From contig NZ_CP013422.1 of NCBI RefSeq assembly GCF_001718695.1, positions 1,922,001 to 1,986,000 on the forward strand: a stretch of 64,000 nucleotides of DNA, written 5' to 3'. Origin of the DNA: Burkholderia ubonensis. Its GTDB lineage: Bacteria > Pseudomonadota > Gammaproteobacteria > Burkholderiales > Burkholderiaceae. Position numbers and translations under genes: made by a program. This document shows, in pieces, positions 31,953 through 41,835 of the stretch (its first letter is position 1; every line of letters starts with the position of its first letter). A model generated the notes under the pieces. It ran no database searches, was not told where the DNA came from, and saw nothing but the letters and a program-made list of their open reading frames with translations.

Positions 31953-33111
31953 AGCCGAGCACCTCCGCATGGTTCGCATGGCGGCGCACGCGTTCGAGCA
32001 GCGCGGCGAGCGCGCCAGGCGCGCGCGCGTCGGCCGCCGACGCGATCACGAGGCGGCCCTGCGCGCGCCCCTGGATGCGCTCGACGCCACCGTGCAGGAA
32101 TCGCACCGAGCCGCCGAGCGCCGCCGCGAGCGCGCCGACGTCCGGCTCGCCGCCGCTCTCGCCCGTATAGCGCAGGTCGAGCACGACCTGCGCGCCGTCG
32201 GGCAGCGCCGCGTGCGCGGGCAGCGGCTGCACGCGCGCCGCGAGTTCGGCCGGCAGGTCGTGCACCAGCGTGCTGAGCAGCGCGCGCGTCGCGCCGTGCT
32301 GCGGCGCGCCGAACACGCGCCACACGGGGCCCGTCTCGACGACCTCGCCCTGCTCGATCACCGCGACGGTGTCGCACACCGCGCGGATCACTTCCATCTC
32401 GTGCGTGATCAGCACGATCGTCAGGCCGAGGCGGCGATTGATGTCGGCGAGCAGCGCGAGGATCGACTGCGTCGTCTCCGGATCGAGCGCCGACGTCGCC
32501 TCGTCGCAGAGCAATACTTCAGGATCGTGCACGAGCGCGCGTGCAATGCCGACGCGCTGCTTCTGGCCGCCGGACAGGCTCGCCGGGTATGCGTCGCGCT
32601 TCGCGGTCAGCCCGACCAGCTCGAGCAGCGCCGCGACCTTTTGCGCGCGCTCGGCCTTCGGCACGCCGGCGATCTTCAGCGGCAGCGCGACGTTCTCGGC
32701 GACCGTCTTCGCGGACAGCAGGTTGAAATGCTGGAACACCATCCCGGTGCGGCGGCGCAGCGCGACGAGGCCGTCCTCGTCGAGCGCGCCGACGTCGACG
32801 CCCTGCACGCGCACGCGGCCCGACGTCGGCCGTTCGAGCCCGTTGACGAGCCGCAGCAGCGTCGACTTGCCCGCGCCGCTGCGGCCGATGATGCCGAACA
32901 CCTCGCCGCGCCGCACGTTAAGCGTCACGTCGCGCAACGCAGCGGCCTGCCCGCGCGGCGACGCGAACACCTTGCCGACCTGCTCCAGCGCGACGGCGAC
33001 GCCGTCCGCGGCCGCGGCGTCGGCCCGATCGGCCGCGCGCGCCTGCGCGTCACGGCCGGCGGGCACGGCCGACGTGTCGACGAAGCCCAGCGTATCGAAA
33101 AATTGCGTCAT
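31945..33111 (-). CDS. MetN-like ABC importer ATPase
   Basis: A 388-residue ATPase with an unusually long N-terminus of about 40 residues before the ABC core. Walker [10 protein letters not shown] is near 75-83, the signature LSGGQKQR near 180-187, and Walker [13 protein letters not shown] near 199-210. A C-terminal NIL-type domain, the ligand-sensing domain that trans-inhibits MetN, spans about 300-385. The NIL domain supports a MetN relationship and a sulfur-containing ligand. Confidence 0.88.
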   Translation of the reverse strand: MTQFFDTLGFVDTSAVPAGRDAQARAADRADAAAADGVAVALEQVGKVFASPRGQAAALRDVTLNVRRGEVFGIIGRSGAGKSTLLRLVNGLERPTSGRVRVQGVDVGALDEDGLVALRRRTGMVFQHFNLLSAKTVAENVALPLKIAGVPKAERAQKVAALLELVGLTAKRDAYPASLSGGQKQRVGIARALVHDPEVLLCDEATSALDPETTQSILALLADINRRLGLTIVLITHEMEVIRAVCDTVAVIEQGEVVETGPVWRVFGAPQHGATRALLSTLVHDLPAELAARVQPLPAHAALPDGAQVVLDLRYTGESGGEPDVGALAAALGGSVRFLHGGVERIQGRAQGRLVIASAADARAPGALAALLERVRRHANHAEVLGYV

Positions 33112-33129
33112 CGCGTTGCTCCGTTGCGC

Positions 33130-34527
33130 TCACGCATGCGCGGGCTCGCGCGCGGCCGCCGGCCGGTGCTGCGCGCCCGCATGCCACGCGGGCAGGCGCG
33201 CGCCGGCGCCGAACAGCTTCTCGCGCAGCGTCGGCGCGGGATCGTAGTCTTCCTTGTAGACGCCGCGGCTCTGCAGCTCCGGCACGACCCAGTCGACGAA
33301 ATCCTCGAACGACTCGGGCATCACCGTGCGCGTCAGGTTGAAGCCGTCGATGCCGGTCTCGTCGATCCACGCCTGCAGCTCGTCCGCGACCTGCGACGGC
33401 GAGCCGACGATCGGGTGATAGCGGCCGCCGAGCGACATCTGGTCGAGCATGCGCCGCACGGTCCACGCGCCGCTCGTGCTCTTCTTCGAGATCGCGTCGA
33501 CCGCGGACTGGATCGAATCGGTCTTCACGTACGAGATCGGCTCGTCGAGCCCGTACTTCGCGAAGTCGATGCCGGTCGAGCTCGCGAAATGCGCGAGGCC
33601 GGCCTCGGGGCTCGCGTAGCGCCGGTATTCGTCGAACTTCTCGCGCGCGAGCCGTTCGTTCTCGGCGGTGACGACGGTCACGCCGGCAAAGATCCTGATC
33701 GACGCCGGATCGCGCCCCTGCCGCGCCGCCGCCGCGCGAATGTCGAGCACCGCCGCGCGCGCGGCCGCCTTGCTCTGGCCGTTCACGAACACGCACTCCG
33801 CGTGCCGGCCCGCGAACTCGACGCCGCGCGCCGACGCGCCGGCCTGGTACAGCACCGGCGTGCGCTGCGGCGACGGCTCGCACAGATGGATCGCGTCGAT
33901 CGAATAGAACGGCCCGTCATGCTTCACGCGCCGCACCTTGCCCGGCTGCGTGAACACGCGTGCGCGTGCGTCGCGGATCACCGCGTCGTCGTCCCAGCTC
34001 TGCTCCCACAGCTTGTAGACGACCTCCATGTAGTCGTCCGCGCGCTCATAGCGGTCGTCGTGGCCGATCTGCTGCGCGAGGCCCATCCCGCGCGCGGCGC
34101 TGTCGAGATAGCCGGTGACGATGTTCCAGCCGACGCGCCCCTTCGTCAGGTGATCGAGCGTCGACATGCGCCGCGCGAACAGGTACGGCGGCTCGTAGGT
34201 CAGGTTCGCGGTCACGCCGAAGCCGAGATGCCGCGTGACCTGCGCCATCGCGGGCACGATCAGCAGCGGATCGTTGACCGGCACCTGCACCGATTCGCGC
34301 AGCGCCGCGTCCGGGCCGCCGCCGAACACGTCGTACACGCCGACGATGTCCGCGAGGAAGATGCCGTCGAACTTGCCGCGCTCGAGCGTCTTCGCGAGAT
34401 CCGCCCAGTAGTCGAGATCGGTGTAGTGCGCGGAGCGGTCGCGCGGGTGCGTCCACAGGCCGTGATTGATGTGCCCGACGCAGTTCATGTTGAATGCGTT
34501 GAGCAGGATCTTCTTCTGGTTCGCCAT
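33130..34527 (-). CDS. FMN-dependent LLM monooxygenase (NtaA/SnaA/DszA family)
   Basis: A 465-residue luciferase-like TIM-barrel monooxygenase of the NtaA/SnaA/DszA/SoxA subgroup. Typical stretches are ILLNAFNMNCVGHINHGLWTHPRD at the start, GKFDGIFLADIVGVYDVF near 52-69, GRVGWNIVTGYLDSAARGMG near 128-147, and VLYQAGASARGVEFAGRHAE near 224-243. Such enzymes use reduced FMN and O2 to cleave C-S or C-N bonds. It lies between the binding-protein and ATPase genes of the importer, indicating that imported substrate is oxidised. No flavin reductase is encoded here. Confidence 0.88.
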   Translation of the reverse strand: MANQKKILLNAFNMNCVGHINHGLWTHPRDRSAHYTDLDYWADLAKTLERGKFDGIFLADIVGVYDVFGGGPDAALRESVQVPVNDPLLIVPAMAQVTRHLGFGVTANLTYEPPYLFARRMSTLDHLTKGRVGWNIVTGYLDSAARGMGLAQQIGHDDRYERADDYMEVVYKLWEQSWDDDAVIRDARARVFTQPGKVRRVKHDGPFYSIDAIHLCEPSPQRTPVLYQAGASARGVEFAGRHAECVFVNGQSKAAARAAVLDIRAAAARQGRDPASIRIFAGVTVVTAENERLAREKFDEYRRYASPEAGLAHFASSTGIDFAKYGLDEPISYVKTDSIQSAVDAISKKSTSGAWTVRRMLDQMSLGGRYHPIVGSPSQVADELQAWIDETGIDGFNLTRTVMPESFEDFVDWVVPELQSRGVYKEDYDPAPTLREKLFGAGARLPAWHAGAQHRPAAAREPAHA

Positions 34528-34538
34528 GCGCGCCTCCG

Positions 34539-35366
34539 TCACCACGCGATCGCGTACAGCGAGCCGAACGCATTGTCGAGCGCCTTGCGCACCGCGGGCG
34601 ATTGCTGGTAGATCGCGATGAACTTGCGGATGCGCGCGTCGTTCGCGCTCTCCGGCCGCACGACCCACTGCAGCGCGTAGTTCTTGTTCTCGGTGCCGTC
34701 GAACAGCAGCGCGCTGTTCGGGTCGGTCGTGCCCGCGAGCTTGATGAAGCTCGGGTAGCCCTGCGCGAGATCGACGTCGTCGAGCGAGCGGGCAAGCTGC
34801 GACGCCTCGAGCGCGATGATCTTCAGGTGCTTCGGGTTCGACACGATGTCGTGCGTGGTCGCGCGGTAGTCGACGCCCGGCTTCAGCGTGACGAGCCCCG
34901 CGCGCTGCAGCAGCAGCAGGCCGCGCCCGCCGTTGACGGGATCGTTCGCGATCGCGACCGTCGCGCCGTCCTTCAGCTCGCTGAAGCTTTTCACCTTCTT
35001 CGAATAGAGGCCGATCTTCATGATCGTGCCCGGCGCGATCGACACGAAGTTGTAGCCGCGCTGCTGCTTCGCGTTCTCGAGGAATGGGACGTGCTGGAAG
35101 TAGTTGACGTCGATGTCCTTGTTCGCGAGCGCCGCGTTCGGCGTATTCCAGTCGGTGAACTCGATGATCTTCACGTCGAGCCCCTGCGCCTTCGCTTCCT
35201 TCGCGGCGATCTTCAGCGCGTCGATCTGCGGGGTGGTCGACACGCCGACCTTCAGCGGCGCGGGTTCGGCCTGCGCACCGGCCAGCAGGGCCGCGCCGAG
35301 CAGCGCGGCCGCCAGCAGGCGGACAACGCGCACGGCGCCGCGGGCGGAAATAACGGGATGCTGCAT
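34539..35366 (-). CDS. MetQ-like (NlpA family) substrate-binding protein
   Basis: A 275-residue NlpA-family binding protein. The signal peptide core VVRLLAAALLGAALLAGAQA is followed by EPAPLKVGVSTTPQIDALKIA. It lacks the lipobox Cys of E. coli MetQ, so it appears to be a soluble periplasmic protein. DVNYFQHVPFLE near 86-97 is typical of the family. The ATG at 35366 has GGAG ten bases upstream; an ATG nine bases earlier is too close. First gene of the six-gene operon. Confidence 0.88.
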   Translation of the reverse strand: MQHPVISARGAVRVVRLLAAALLGAALLAGAQAEPAPLKVGVSTTPQIDALKIAAKEAKAQGLDVKIIEFTDWNTPNAALANKDIDVNYFQHVPFLENAKQQRGYNFVSIAPGTIMKIGLYSKKVKSFSELKDGATVAIANDPVNGGRGLLLLQRAGLVTLKPGVDYRATTHDIVSNPKHLKIIALEASQLARSLDDVDLAQGYPSFIKLAGTTDPNSALLFDGTENKNYALQWVVRPESANDARIRKFIAIYQQSPAVRKALDNAFGSLYAIAW

Positions 35367-35548
35367 GGAAGCCATTCTCCAGTCCAAAGACGGTATCGAG
35401 GCATGAGCGATGCCGCGGCGAGCGCGCGGGCGCTCTCCGGACAGGGGTTCATGCGTGAGGAAATGATCAGCCGATGATAGAGAGCGGCGGGACGGCGGTC
35501 TACGAAGCGATTCTGGGAAGAAAATCGCCGCCAGCGATATGGCGCACT

Positions 35549-35595
35549 GGCCGAAATCTCGGCCTGCGCGCGGGGCGGATTCCGAAGTTTCGGAA
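35549..35595 (+). promoter_or_regulatory. Paired upstream activator sites (candidate DctD-like binding sites)
   Basis: Two palindromes, GGCCGA-aatc-TCGGCC (35549-35564) and TTCCGAA-gt-TTCGGAA (35580-35595), have centres 31 bp apart, about three helical turns. They lie 83-130 bp upstream of a consensus sigma-54 promoter, where enhancer-binding proteins dock. The sigma-54 activator encoded at 39117-40481 is the obvious candidate. Confidence 0.65.
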
Positions 35596-35677
35596 CGCCG
35601 CCTGCACCGCACAAACATCAGACAACGGAAACCCCCGTCAAATCAACGCGTTGCAGATTCCTCCGCAGGATCGCCGC

Positions 35678-35692
35678 TGGCACGGACGTTGC
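35678..35692 (+). promoter_or_regulatory. Sigma-54 promoter of the 2-HCT transporter gene
   Basis: TGGCACGGACGTTGC matches the sigma-54 consensus TGGCACG-N4-TTGC exactly, with GG at 35679-35680 and GC at 35691-35692. It lies about 70 bp upstream of the TTG start codon. No other gene occupies the 396-bp gap 35367-35762. Confidence 0.85.
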
Positions 35693-35762
35693 GTAATTGT
35701 CGGCACACGATGCCGCGCAGCAACGAAGCAGCGCCGGCATTCCAAATCCAAGGAGACACGTC

Positions 35763-37127
35763 TTGCAGACCTCTACGTCCACCCCGATCCACGCGGAGCC
35801 GAGCGCCGCGCCCCGTTCCGACACGCGCACCCGTTTCTGGCCGGAAGGCTGGTGGAAGCTGATGGAAATCCGCATCGGCATCATCCCGCTGCCGATCTAC
35901 TTCATCCTGCTCGCGCTGATCGTCGGCTTCTCGGTCACCGGCAAGGTGCCCGGCGAGATCTCGATGGCGATCGCCGTGCTCGCGTTCTTCGGCTTCACCT
36001 GCGCGGAACTCGGCAAGCGCCTGCCGCTCCTGCGCAACATCGGCGCCGCGGCGATCTTCGCGACCTTCGTGCCGTCCGCGCTGACCTACTACCACGTGCT
36101 GCCGAAGCCCGTGCTGACCCTCACGACCGAGTTCACGAAGTCGACGAACTTCCTGTACCTGTTCATCGCGTCGATCATCGTCGGCAGCATCCTGAGCATG
36201 GACCGGCGCGTGCTGATCCAGGGCTTCCTGAAGATCTTCATCCCGCTCGCGGTCGGCTCGATCGCCGCGGCGATCGTCGGCACGGCCGTCGGCACCGCGC
36301 TCGGCCTCGGTGCGCGGCACACGCTGCTGTACATCGTCGTGCCGATCATGGCAGGCGGCGTCGGCGAAGGCGCGATTCCGCTGTCGATCGGCTATTCGGA
36401 AATCCTGCACCTGCCGCAGGGCGAGATGTTCGCGGCCGTGCTGCCGCCGGTGATGCTCGGCAGCCTGACCGCGATCATCCTGTCCGGCGCGCTCGACATG
36501 ATCGGCAAGCGCCTGCCGCACCTGACCGGCAACGGCCGCCTGCAGGTCGGCGAAAGCGGCGACATGACGCCGGAAAACGAAGAGATCCGCGGCCACGTCG
36601 ACGTCACGCACATCGCGGGCGCCGGCATCACGGCGATCACGCTGTACCTCGTCGGCCTGATGTCGCACAAGCTGTTCGGCCTGCCCGCGCCGGTCGCGAT
36701 GCTGTTCCTCGCGGTACTCGTGAAGCTCGCGCGCGCGGTGTCGCCGCCGCTGCAGGAAGGCGCGTTCGTCGTCTACAAGTTCTTCTCGACCGCCGTCACC
36801 TATCCGCTGCTGTTCGCGATCGGCGTCGCGATGACGCCGTGGGACAAGCTGACCGCCGCGTTCACGCTGGTCAACGTGATCACGATCGTCGCGACGGTCG
36901 CGACACTGATGGGCACGGGCTTCGTGGTCGGCCGCCTGATGAAGATGTACCCTATCGACACGGCCATCGTGAACGCATGCCACAGCGGGCAAGGCGGCAC
37001 CGGCGACGTCGCGATCCTGACCGCCGCGAACCGGATGCAGCTGATGCCGTTCGCGCAGATCGCGACGCGCATCGGCGGCGCGATCGTCGTCACGGTGACG
37101 CTGATCCTGCTGGCGCATCTCGGATGA
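35763..37127 (+). CDS. 2-hydroxycarboxylate transporter (2-HCT family)
   Basis: A 454-residue inner-membrane symporter of the CitS/MalP/CimH family. The two hallmark regions are visible: IMAGGVGEGAIPLSIGYSEIL near 220-240 and NACHSGQGGTGDVAILTAANR near 403-423, with GGxG re-entrant motifs. The start is a TTG at 35763, chosen because AGGAG (35751-35755) is ideally placed and upstream in-frame codons overlap the promoter region. Likely cargo is citrate, malate or a related hydroxycarboxylate. It is expressed from the sigma-54 promoter and probably controlled by the two-component system downstream. Confidence 0.9.
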   Translation: MQTSTSTPIHAEPSAAPRSDTRTRFWPEGWWKLMEIRIGIIPLPIYFILLALIVGFSVTGKVPGEISMAIAVLAFFGFTCAELGKRLPLLRNIGAAAIFATFVPSALTYYHVLPKPVLTLTTEFTKSTNFLYLFIASIIVGSILSMDRRVLIQGFLKIFIPLAVGSIAAAIVGTAVGTALGLGARHTLLYIVVPIMAGGVGEGAIPLSIGYSEILHLPQGEMFAAVLPPVMLGSLTAIILSGALDMIGKRLPHLTGNGRLQVGESGDMTPENEEIRGHVDVTHIAGAGITAITLYLVGLMSHKLFGLPAPVAMLFLAVLVKLARAVSPPLQEGAFVVYKFFSTAVTYPLLFAIGVAMTPWDKLTAAFTLVNVITIVATVATLMGTGFVVGRLMKMYPIDTAIVNACHSGQGGTGDVAILTAANRMQLMPFAQIATRIGGAIVVTVTLILLAHLG

Positions 37128-37234
37128 CGCGTCGCCGCGCGTCCGCTCGCGACGGCCACGTGATGCGCGGCGCCGCCGCCGGTTCGCCCGGCGCGCGGCG
37201 CGCGCGCATCCAGTAGCGCCGGCGGCGGGCATCG

Positions 37235-39127
37235 ATGAGGGCGAACGTGCAGACGAGTTTCAAGGGAATCGCGTGGTGGGGTTGGGCGGCGGCGGTCGCG
37301 CTGTATGTCGGCGTGACGGCCGCCGCGGTCGAGTTCGCGTGGGATCGCGCGATCGACGGGCTCGAGGAGGTCGGCGCGCACCGGCTCGACCTGTACGCGG
37401 CGAGCCTGAAGAGCGAACTCGGCCGCTTCGAGCTGCTGCCCGCGCTCGTCGCGCGGCAGGACGGCGTGCGCGCGCTGCTGAAAGCGCCGCCGGATGAATC
37501 TCCCGACCTGCTGCACACGGTCAACACCTATCTCGAAGCGGTGAACCGCGACGCGGGCAGCGGCGCGGTCGACGTGATCGACCTGCAAGGCTCGGTGATC
37601 GCCGCGAGCAACTGGAACCAGCCGGTCAGCTTCGTCGGCACCAACGTGTCGTACCGGCCTTACTTCAAGGATGCGCTCGCGCACGGCAGCGGCCGCTTCT
37701 TCGGCATCGGCACCAACACCGGCATTCCCGGGCTGTATTTCGCGAGCGCGGTCCGCGACGACGGCCGGACGCTCGGCGCGGCAGCCGTCAAGGTCAGCGT
37801 CGACGCGCTCGAATTCGCGTGGCGCGCGCCCGGCGTCGCGGCGATGGTGGTCGACGGCAACGGCGTGATCGTCATCTCGACCGAACCCGAATGGAAGTTC
37901 GCCGCGCTGCGGCCGATCACCGCGCAGCAGCAGCGCGACATCCAGGCGTCGCGCCAGTACGCGGGCCGCACGGTCGAGGCGCTGCCGTACCGGCGCGCCG
38001 GCGGCTGGAACGCCGCCGCGTGGCTCGGCGAGTTTCCCGACCTGCATCGCCCGGGACGCACCGCGCGCTATCTGGTGATGTCGCGGCCCGCGCCGCAGGC
38101 CGGCGATTCGCTGATGGTGCTGCTCGACGTCGCCGGCGCGCGGCGCCAGCAGCAGATGGCGTTCGCGTTCGTGACGGGCGCGTTCCTGATCGCCGCGCTC
38201 TATGCCGCGTATGCGATCCAGCGCCGCCGCACGATCGCCGCGCGGCTCAATGCGCAGGACGCGCTGCGCCGCGCGAACGACCGGCTCGAATTGACCGTCG
38301 CCCAGCGCACGGCCGCGCTGACGGCCGCGAACGAGCGGATGCAGCAGGAGATCGTCGAGCGCGAGCGCACCGAGCAGCGCCTGCGCGATTCGCAGCAGGA
38401 GGTCGTGCATGCGGGCAAGCTCGCGGTGCTCGGGCAGATGGCCGCGGGCCTCACACACGAGCTGAACCAGCCGCTCGTCGCGATCCGCACGCTGTGCGAC
38501 AACGCGCGCACCTTCTTCGAACGCAACCAGCCGGCGCAGGCGCTCGCCAATCTCGAACGCATCGGCCGCCTCGTCGACAGCATGGCGGTGCTGACCGGCG
38601 AGCTGAAGACGTTCGCGCGCAAGCCGGACATCGAGCGCGTCGCGGTGTCGCTCGGCGAAGCGGTCGCGCATGCGCGGCTCATCTACGATGCGCGGATTCG
38701 CGACGAAGGCGTGACGCTCGACGTGCGGATTCCGCCCGGCACGACCGTGTACGCGGAATCGAGCCAGCTCCAGCAGGTGATCGTGAACCTGCTCGGCAAC
38801 GCGCTCGACGCGGTGCGCGACGCCGCCGCGCGCACGATCGTCATCGAAGCCGGCGAACCCGATCCGCAAGGCCGCGTGCGCTTCACGATCGCCGACAGCG
38901 GCGCGGGCATCGCGCCGGACGTGCTCCCGCACCTGTTCGAGCCGTTCGTGACGACCAAGCCGCGCGGGCAGGGCCTCGGGCTCGGCCTCGCGATCACGTC
39001 GCGCATCGTCGAAGGGTTCGGCGCGAAGATCACGGCCGCCAACCGTCACGACGGCGACGAGGGCGGCGCGGAGTTCAGTATCGATTTCGCAGCGGCCACG
39101 CTGCAAAGGACAGAGCATGGAAGATGA
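37235..39127 (+). CDS. DctB-like sensor histidine kinase
   Basis: A 630-residue membrane kinase. TM1 is near 13-33, followed by a periplasmic double-PAS (PDC) sensor of about 270 residues containing the FVGTNVSYRPYFKDAL and GIGTNTGIPGLYFASAV motifs seen in DctB. TM2 is near 305-325, then a coiled coil. The H-box GLTHELNQPL has the phosphoacceptor His408. The ATP-binding domain has NLLGNALDA, DSGAGI and GLGLGLAI. It overlaps the response regulator gene by 11 nt. It likely senses a C4/C6 carboxylate to induce the 2-HCT transporter. Confidence 0.92.
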   Translation: MRANVQTSFKGIAWWGWAAAVALYVGVTAAAVEFAWDRAIDGLEEVGAHRLDLYAASLKSELGRFELLPALVARQDGVRALLKAPPDESPDLLHTVNTYLEAVNRDAGSGAVDVIDLQGSVIAASNWNQPVSFVGTNVSYRPYFKDALAHGSGRFFGIGTNTGIPGLYFASAVRDDGRTLGAAAVKVSVDALEFAWRAPGVAAMVVDGNGVIVISTEPEWKFAALRPITAQQQRDIQASRQYAGRTVEALPYRRAGGWNAAAWLGEFPDLHRPGRTARYLVMSRPAPQAGDSLMVLLDVAGARRQQQMAFAFVTGAFLIAALYAAYAIQRRRTIAARLNAQDALRRANDRLELTVAQRTAALTAANERMQQEIVERERTEQRLRDSQQEVVHAGKLAVLGQMAAGLTHELNQPLVAIRTLCDNARTFFERNQPAQALANLERIGRLVDSMAVLTGELKTFARKPDIERVAVSLGEAVAHARLIYDARIRDEGVTLDVRIPPGTTVYAESSQLQQVIVNLLGNALDAVRDAAARTIVIEAGEPDPQGRVRFTIADSGAGIAPDVLPHLFEPFVTTKPRGQGLGLGLAITSRIVEGFGAKITAANRHDGDEGGAEFSIDFAAATLQRTEHGR

Positions 39128-40481
39128 GATTCGGGTGCTGGTCGTCGAGGACGATGAGAACGTCCGGATCGGCGTCGAGCAGGCAGTCGCGCTCGCCGGG
39201 TTTCCGGTCGACGCGTTCGCGTCGGCGGCCGACGCGCTCGCGCAGGTGGCACCCGGCGCGCCGGTCGTGATCGTGTCGGACGTGCGCATGCCGGGCATCG
39301 ACGGGTTACAGCTGCTCGACCGCGTGATGGCGATCGATGCGCAGATCCCGGTCGTGCTGATCAGCGGCCACGCGGACATCTCGACGGCCGTCGGCGCGAT
39401 GCAGGTTGGCGCTTACGACTTCATCGAGAAGCCGTTCTCGTCCGACGTGATCGCCGGGCGCGTCGCGCGCGCGGTCGAGAAGCGGCGCCTCACGCTCGAG
39501 GTGCAGGGCCTGCGCGCGGCGCTGCACAACTGGCAGGGCATCGAGGCGCTCGTGCTCGGCAAGTCGCCGGCGATGGCGGATGTCCGCAAGAAGATCCTGC
39601 GGCTCGCCGATACGTCGGTGTCGGTGCTGATCACCGGCGAGACCGGCACCGGCAAGGAGCTGATCGCGCGCAGCCTGCACGATTTCGGCGGGCGGCGCGA
39701 CGCGCATTTCGTTGCGCTGAACTGCGGCGGCCTGCCGGAACAGGTGTTCGAGAGCGAGCTGTTCGGCCACGAGGCCGGCGCGTTCACGGGCGCGATCAAG
39801 AAGCGCATCGGCAAGATCGAGTGGGCGCACGGCGGCACGCTGTTCCTCGACGAGATCGAGACGATGCCGGTCGCGCTGCAGATCAAGATGCTGCGCGTGC
39901 TGCAGGAGCGCGTGGTCGAACGGCTCGGCGCGAACGAGCTGATTCCGGTCGATTGCCGCGTGGTCGCCGCGTCGAAGGCCGACCTCGCCGAGCTCGCGGC
40001 CGACGGGCGCTTCCGCGCGGACCTGCTGTACCGGCTGAACGTCGCGCAGATCGAGCTGCCGCCTTTGCGCGAGCGCCGCGAAGACGTGCCGCTCTTGTTC
40101 GAGCACTTCGTGCTCGCGGCCGCGCGCCGCTTCGGGCAGCCCGCGCCCGTCGTGAGCGCCGCGCAGGTGTCCGAACTGATGACGCACCAGTGGCCTGGCA
40201 ACGTGCGCGAGCTGCAGAACGTCGCCGACCGCTTCGTGCTCGGGCTGACCGGCGACAGCCTGCTGTCGGCGTCCGGCGGCGCGCCCGCGAAGGGCGGCAC
40301 GCTCGCGGAGCAGCTCGCGTATTTCGAGCGCATGCTGATCGAGGACATGCTGCGCCGGCACCACGGCAACGTCGCGGACGCCAGCGATGCGCTCGGGATG
40401 CCGAAGAAGACGCTTTATCACAAGCTGCGCCACCTGCGGATTCCCGCGCGCGGCGATGCGGCCGCCGACGGCGGGGAATGA
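39117..40481 (+). CDS. DctD-like sigma-54 response regulator
   Basis: A 454-residue NtrC-family activator. The receiver spans 1-120 with phospho-acceptor Asp55 (SDVRMPG). The AAA+ domain spans about 145-380, with Walker A GETGTGKE, the sigma-54 contact loop GAFTGA, Walker [11 protein letters not shown] and the arginine-finger region. A Fis-type HTH lies at the C-terminus ([25 protein letters not shown]). Operon partner of the kinase. The intact GAFTGA loop and the perfect sigma-54 promoter upstream of the transporter give a complete regulatory circuit. Confidence 0.94.
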   Translation: MEDEIRVLVVEDDENVRIGVEQAVALAGFPVDAFASAADALAQVAPGAPVVIVSDVRMPGIDGLQLLDRVMAIDAQIPVVLISGHADISTAVGAMQVGAYDFIEKPFSSDVIAGRVARAVEKRRLTLEVQGLRAALHNWQGIEALVLGKSPAMADVRKKILRLADTSVSVLITGETGTGKELIARSLHDFGGRRDAHFVALNCGGLPEQVFESELFGHEAGAFTGAIKKRIGKIEWAHGGTLFLDEIETMPVALQIKMLRVLQERVVERLGANELIPVDCRVVAASKADLAELAADGRFRADLLYRLNVAQIELPPLRERREDVPLLFEHFVLAAARRFGQPAPVVSAAQVSELMTHQWPGNVRELQNVADRFVLGLTGDSLLSASGGAPAKGGTLAEQLAYFERMLIEDMLRRHHGNVADASDALGMPKKTLYHKLRHLRIPARGDAAADGGE

Positions 40482-40983
40482 GGCCGCGTATGCGGGCATG
40501 GATCGCGGCCGGATCGGCGGCGATCTGACGCGCGGTGTCACGCGCGACTGGTCCGAGTGGCTCGCGATGCCGGTGGTCGACGGCCGCGTCAAATGCCTGT
40601 TCGTCGCGGACGCGTTGCGCGTCATGTGCGCCGATGCATTCGACTTCGCGATGCCATTCGCTGCGGACAACGATCTACCTGGCGAGCTTCGGACCTTGGC
40701 CGCGCCCGCGGCGCGATAACGCGCGAACGACGTCGCGCGACCTTCATTTTGCGCAGCACGCGGTCGCGTCCGATGCGCGCCCGCGCGGCCGCACACGCTG
40801 GCTTTCAGCGCGGAATCAAACCGTCAGACGATTGAAGGCTGAAGTGCGTACCACGCTGCGACAAGGGTTTTCGGCGTTGTCATCAATAAAATTGATCGAT
40901 GCGATGAAAATTATGCGTTTTGCTTAAACGCCGCGGTCGGGCATAGTTGCGACGTGATGACGCACCTGTGAGTTTTTTCAGTC
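40482..40983. other. Intergenic region without a supported gene
   Basis: A 502-bp gap. An open stretch at 40499-40719 would give about 73 residues but lacks a ribosome site and a recognisable family. The last 130 bp are more AT-rich and probably contain the promoter of the hydrolase gene, but no clear boxes could be fixed. Confidence 0.4.
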
Positions 40984-41835
40984 ATGAACATGCGAATCGA
41001 GCCTTCGGTGCTCGCGAACCCCGACCTGCAATTTGCGACGCTGTCGTCAGGCATCAGCCTGCCGTATGTCGAGCAGGGCACGGGCGCGCCGATGGTGTTC
41101 GTTCATGGGTCGCTTTGCGACTATCGCTACTGGGACCCGCAGCTCGCTGCGCTGTCGGCGCACTATCGCTGCATCGCGCCGAGTCTCAGCCACTACTGGC
41201 CGGCGGTTGAAGCCGGCATCCAGAACGAGTTCAGCTGGCAGAACCACGTCGACGAGCTCGCCGAATTCATCGACGCGCTCGACCTCGGCCCGGTGCATCT
41301 CGTCGGCCACTCGCGCGGCGGCAGCGTCGCGTTCAACGTCGCGCGCCACCATCCCCACCTCGTCGAGACGCTGACGCTCGCCGATCCGGGCGGCCCGCTG
41401 CAGCAGGAAGGCGTGCGCGAGGCAACGCTGCCGCCGGCCGCGATTGCGCTGCGCACGAAGGCCGTGAGCCTGATCGAGAACGGCGACGTCGAAGCGGGGC
41501 TCGAAACGTTCGTCGACTCGGTCAGCATCCCCGGCGCGTGGAAGAAGAGCACCGCGAGCTTCCGCACGATGGCAATCGACAACGCGAGCACGCTGCCGAA
41601 GCAGTTGCGCGACCCGCTGCCCGCGTATTCGCGCGATGCGGCCGCGGATGTCGCATGCCGCACGCTGCTGATCGACGGTCAGCGCAGCCCGAAGATGTTC
41701 CGCCACAACGTCGACACGCTCGCGCAGTGGATCGGCGACGCGCAGCGGCAAACCGTCGCCGGTGCGTCACACGGGATGAATGCGGCGAGTCCCGCGGTGT
41801 TCAATCGGTACGTGCACGAGTTCGTCACGGCGTAA
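40984..41835 (+). CDS. Alpha/beta hydrolase
   Basis: A 283-residue alpha/beta-hydrolase-fold protein. MVFVHGSLCDYRYWDPQ near 37-53 carries the HG oxyanion motif. Nucleophile Ser110 lies in VGHSRGGSVA and the catalytic His in GASHGMNAASPAVFN near 263. It resembles esterase/haloperoxidase-type hydrolases. No signal peptide. Monocistronic, and its physiological substrate cannot be read from context. Confidence 0.87.
   Translation: MNMRIEPSVLANPDLQFATLSSGISLPYVEQGTGAPMVFVHGSLCDYRYWDPQLAALSAHYRCIAPSLSHYWPAVEAGIQNEFSWQNHVDELAEFIDALDLGPVHLVGHSRGGSVAFNVARHHPHLVETLTLADPGGPLQQEGVREATLPPAAIALRTKAVSLIENGDVEAGLETFVDSVSIPGAWKKSTASFRTMAIDNASTLPKQLRDPLPAYSRDAAADVACRTLLIDGQRSPKMFRHNVDTLAQWIGDAQRQTVAGASHGMNAASPAVFNRYVHEFVTA

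Noticed and set aside
31816..34611. A 931-codon plus-strand open frame opposite the importer genes
   Set aside because: Shadow of the monooxygenase and ATPase genes; composition typical of antisense frames.
36800..39379. An 859-codon minus-strand open frame opposite the kinase
   Set aside because: Antisense shadow; the plus-strand kinase has clear domains and motifs.
40387..40719. 110-codon frame after the response regulator
   Set aside because: It mostly overlaps the regulator's 3' end out of frame; the free part lacks a ribosome site and recognisable family.
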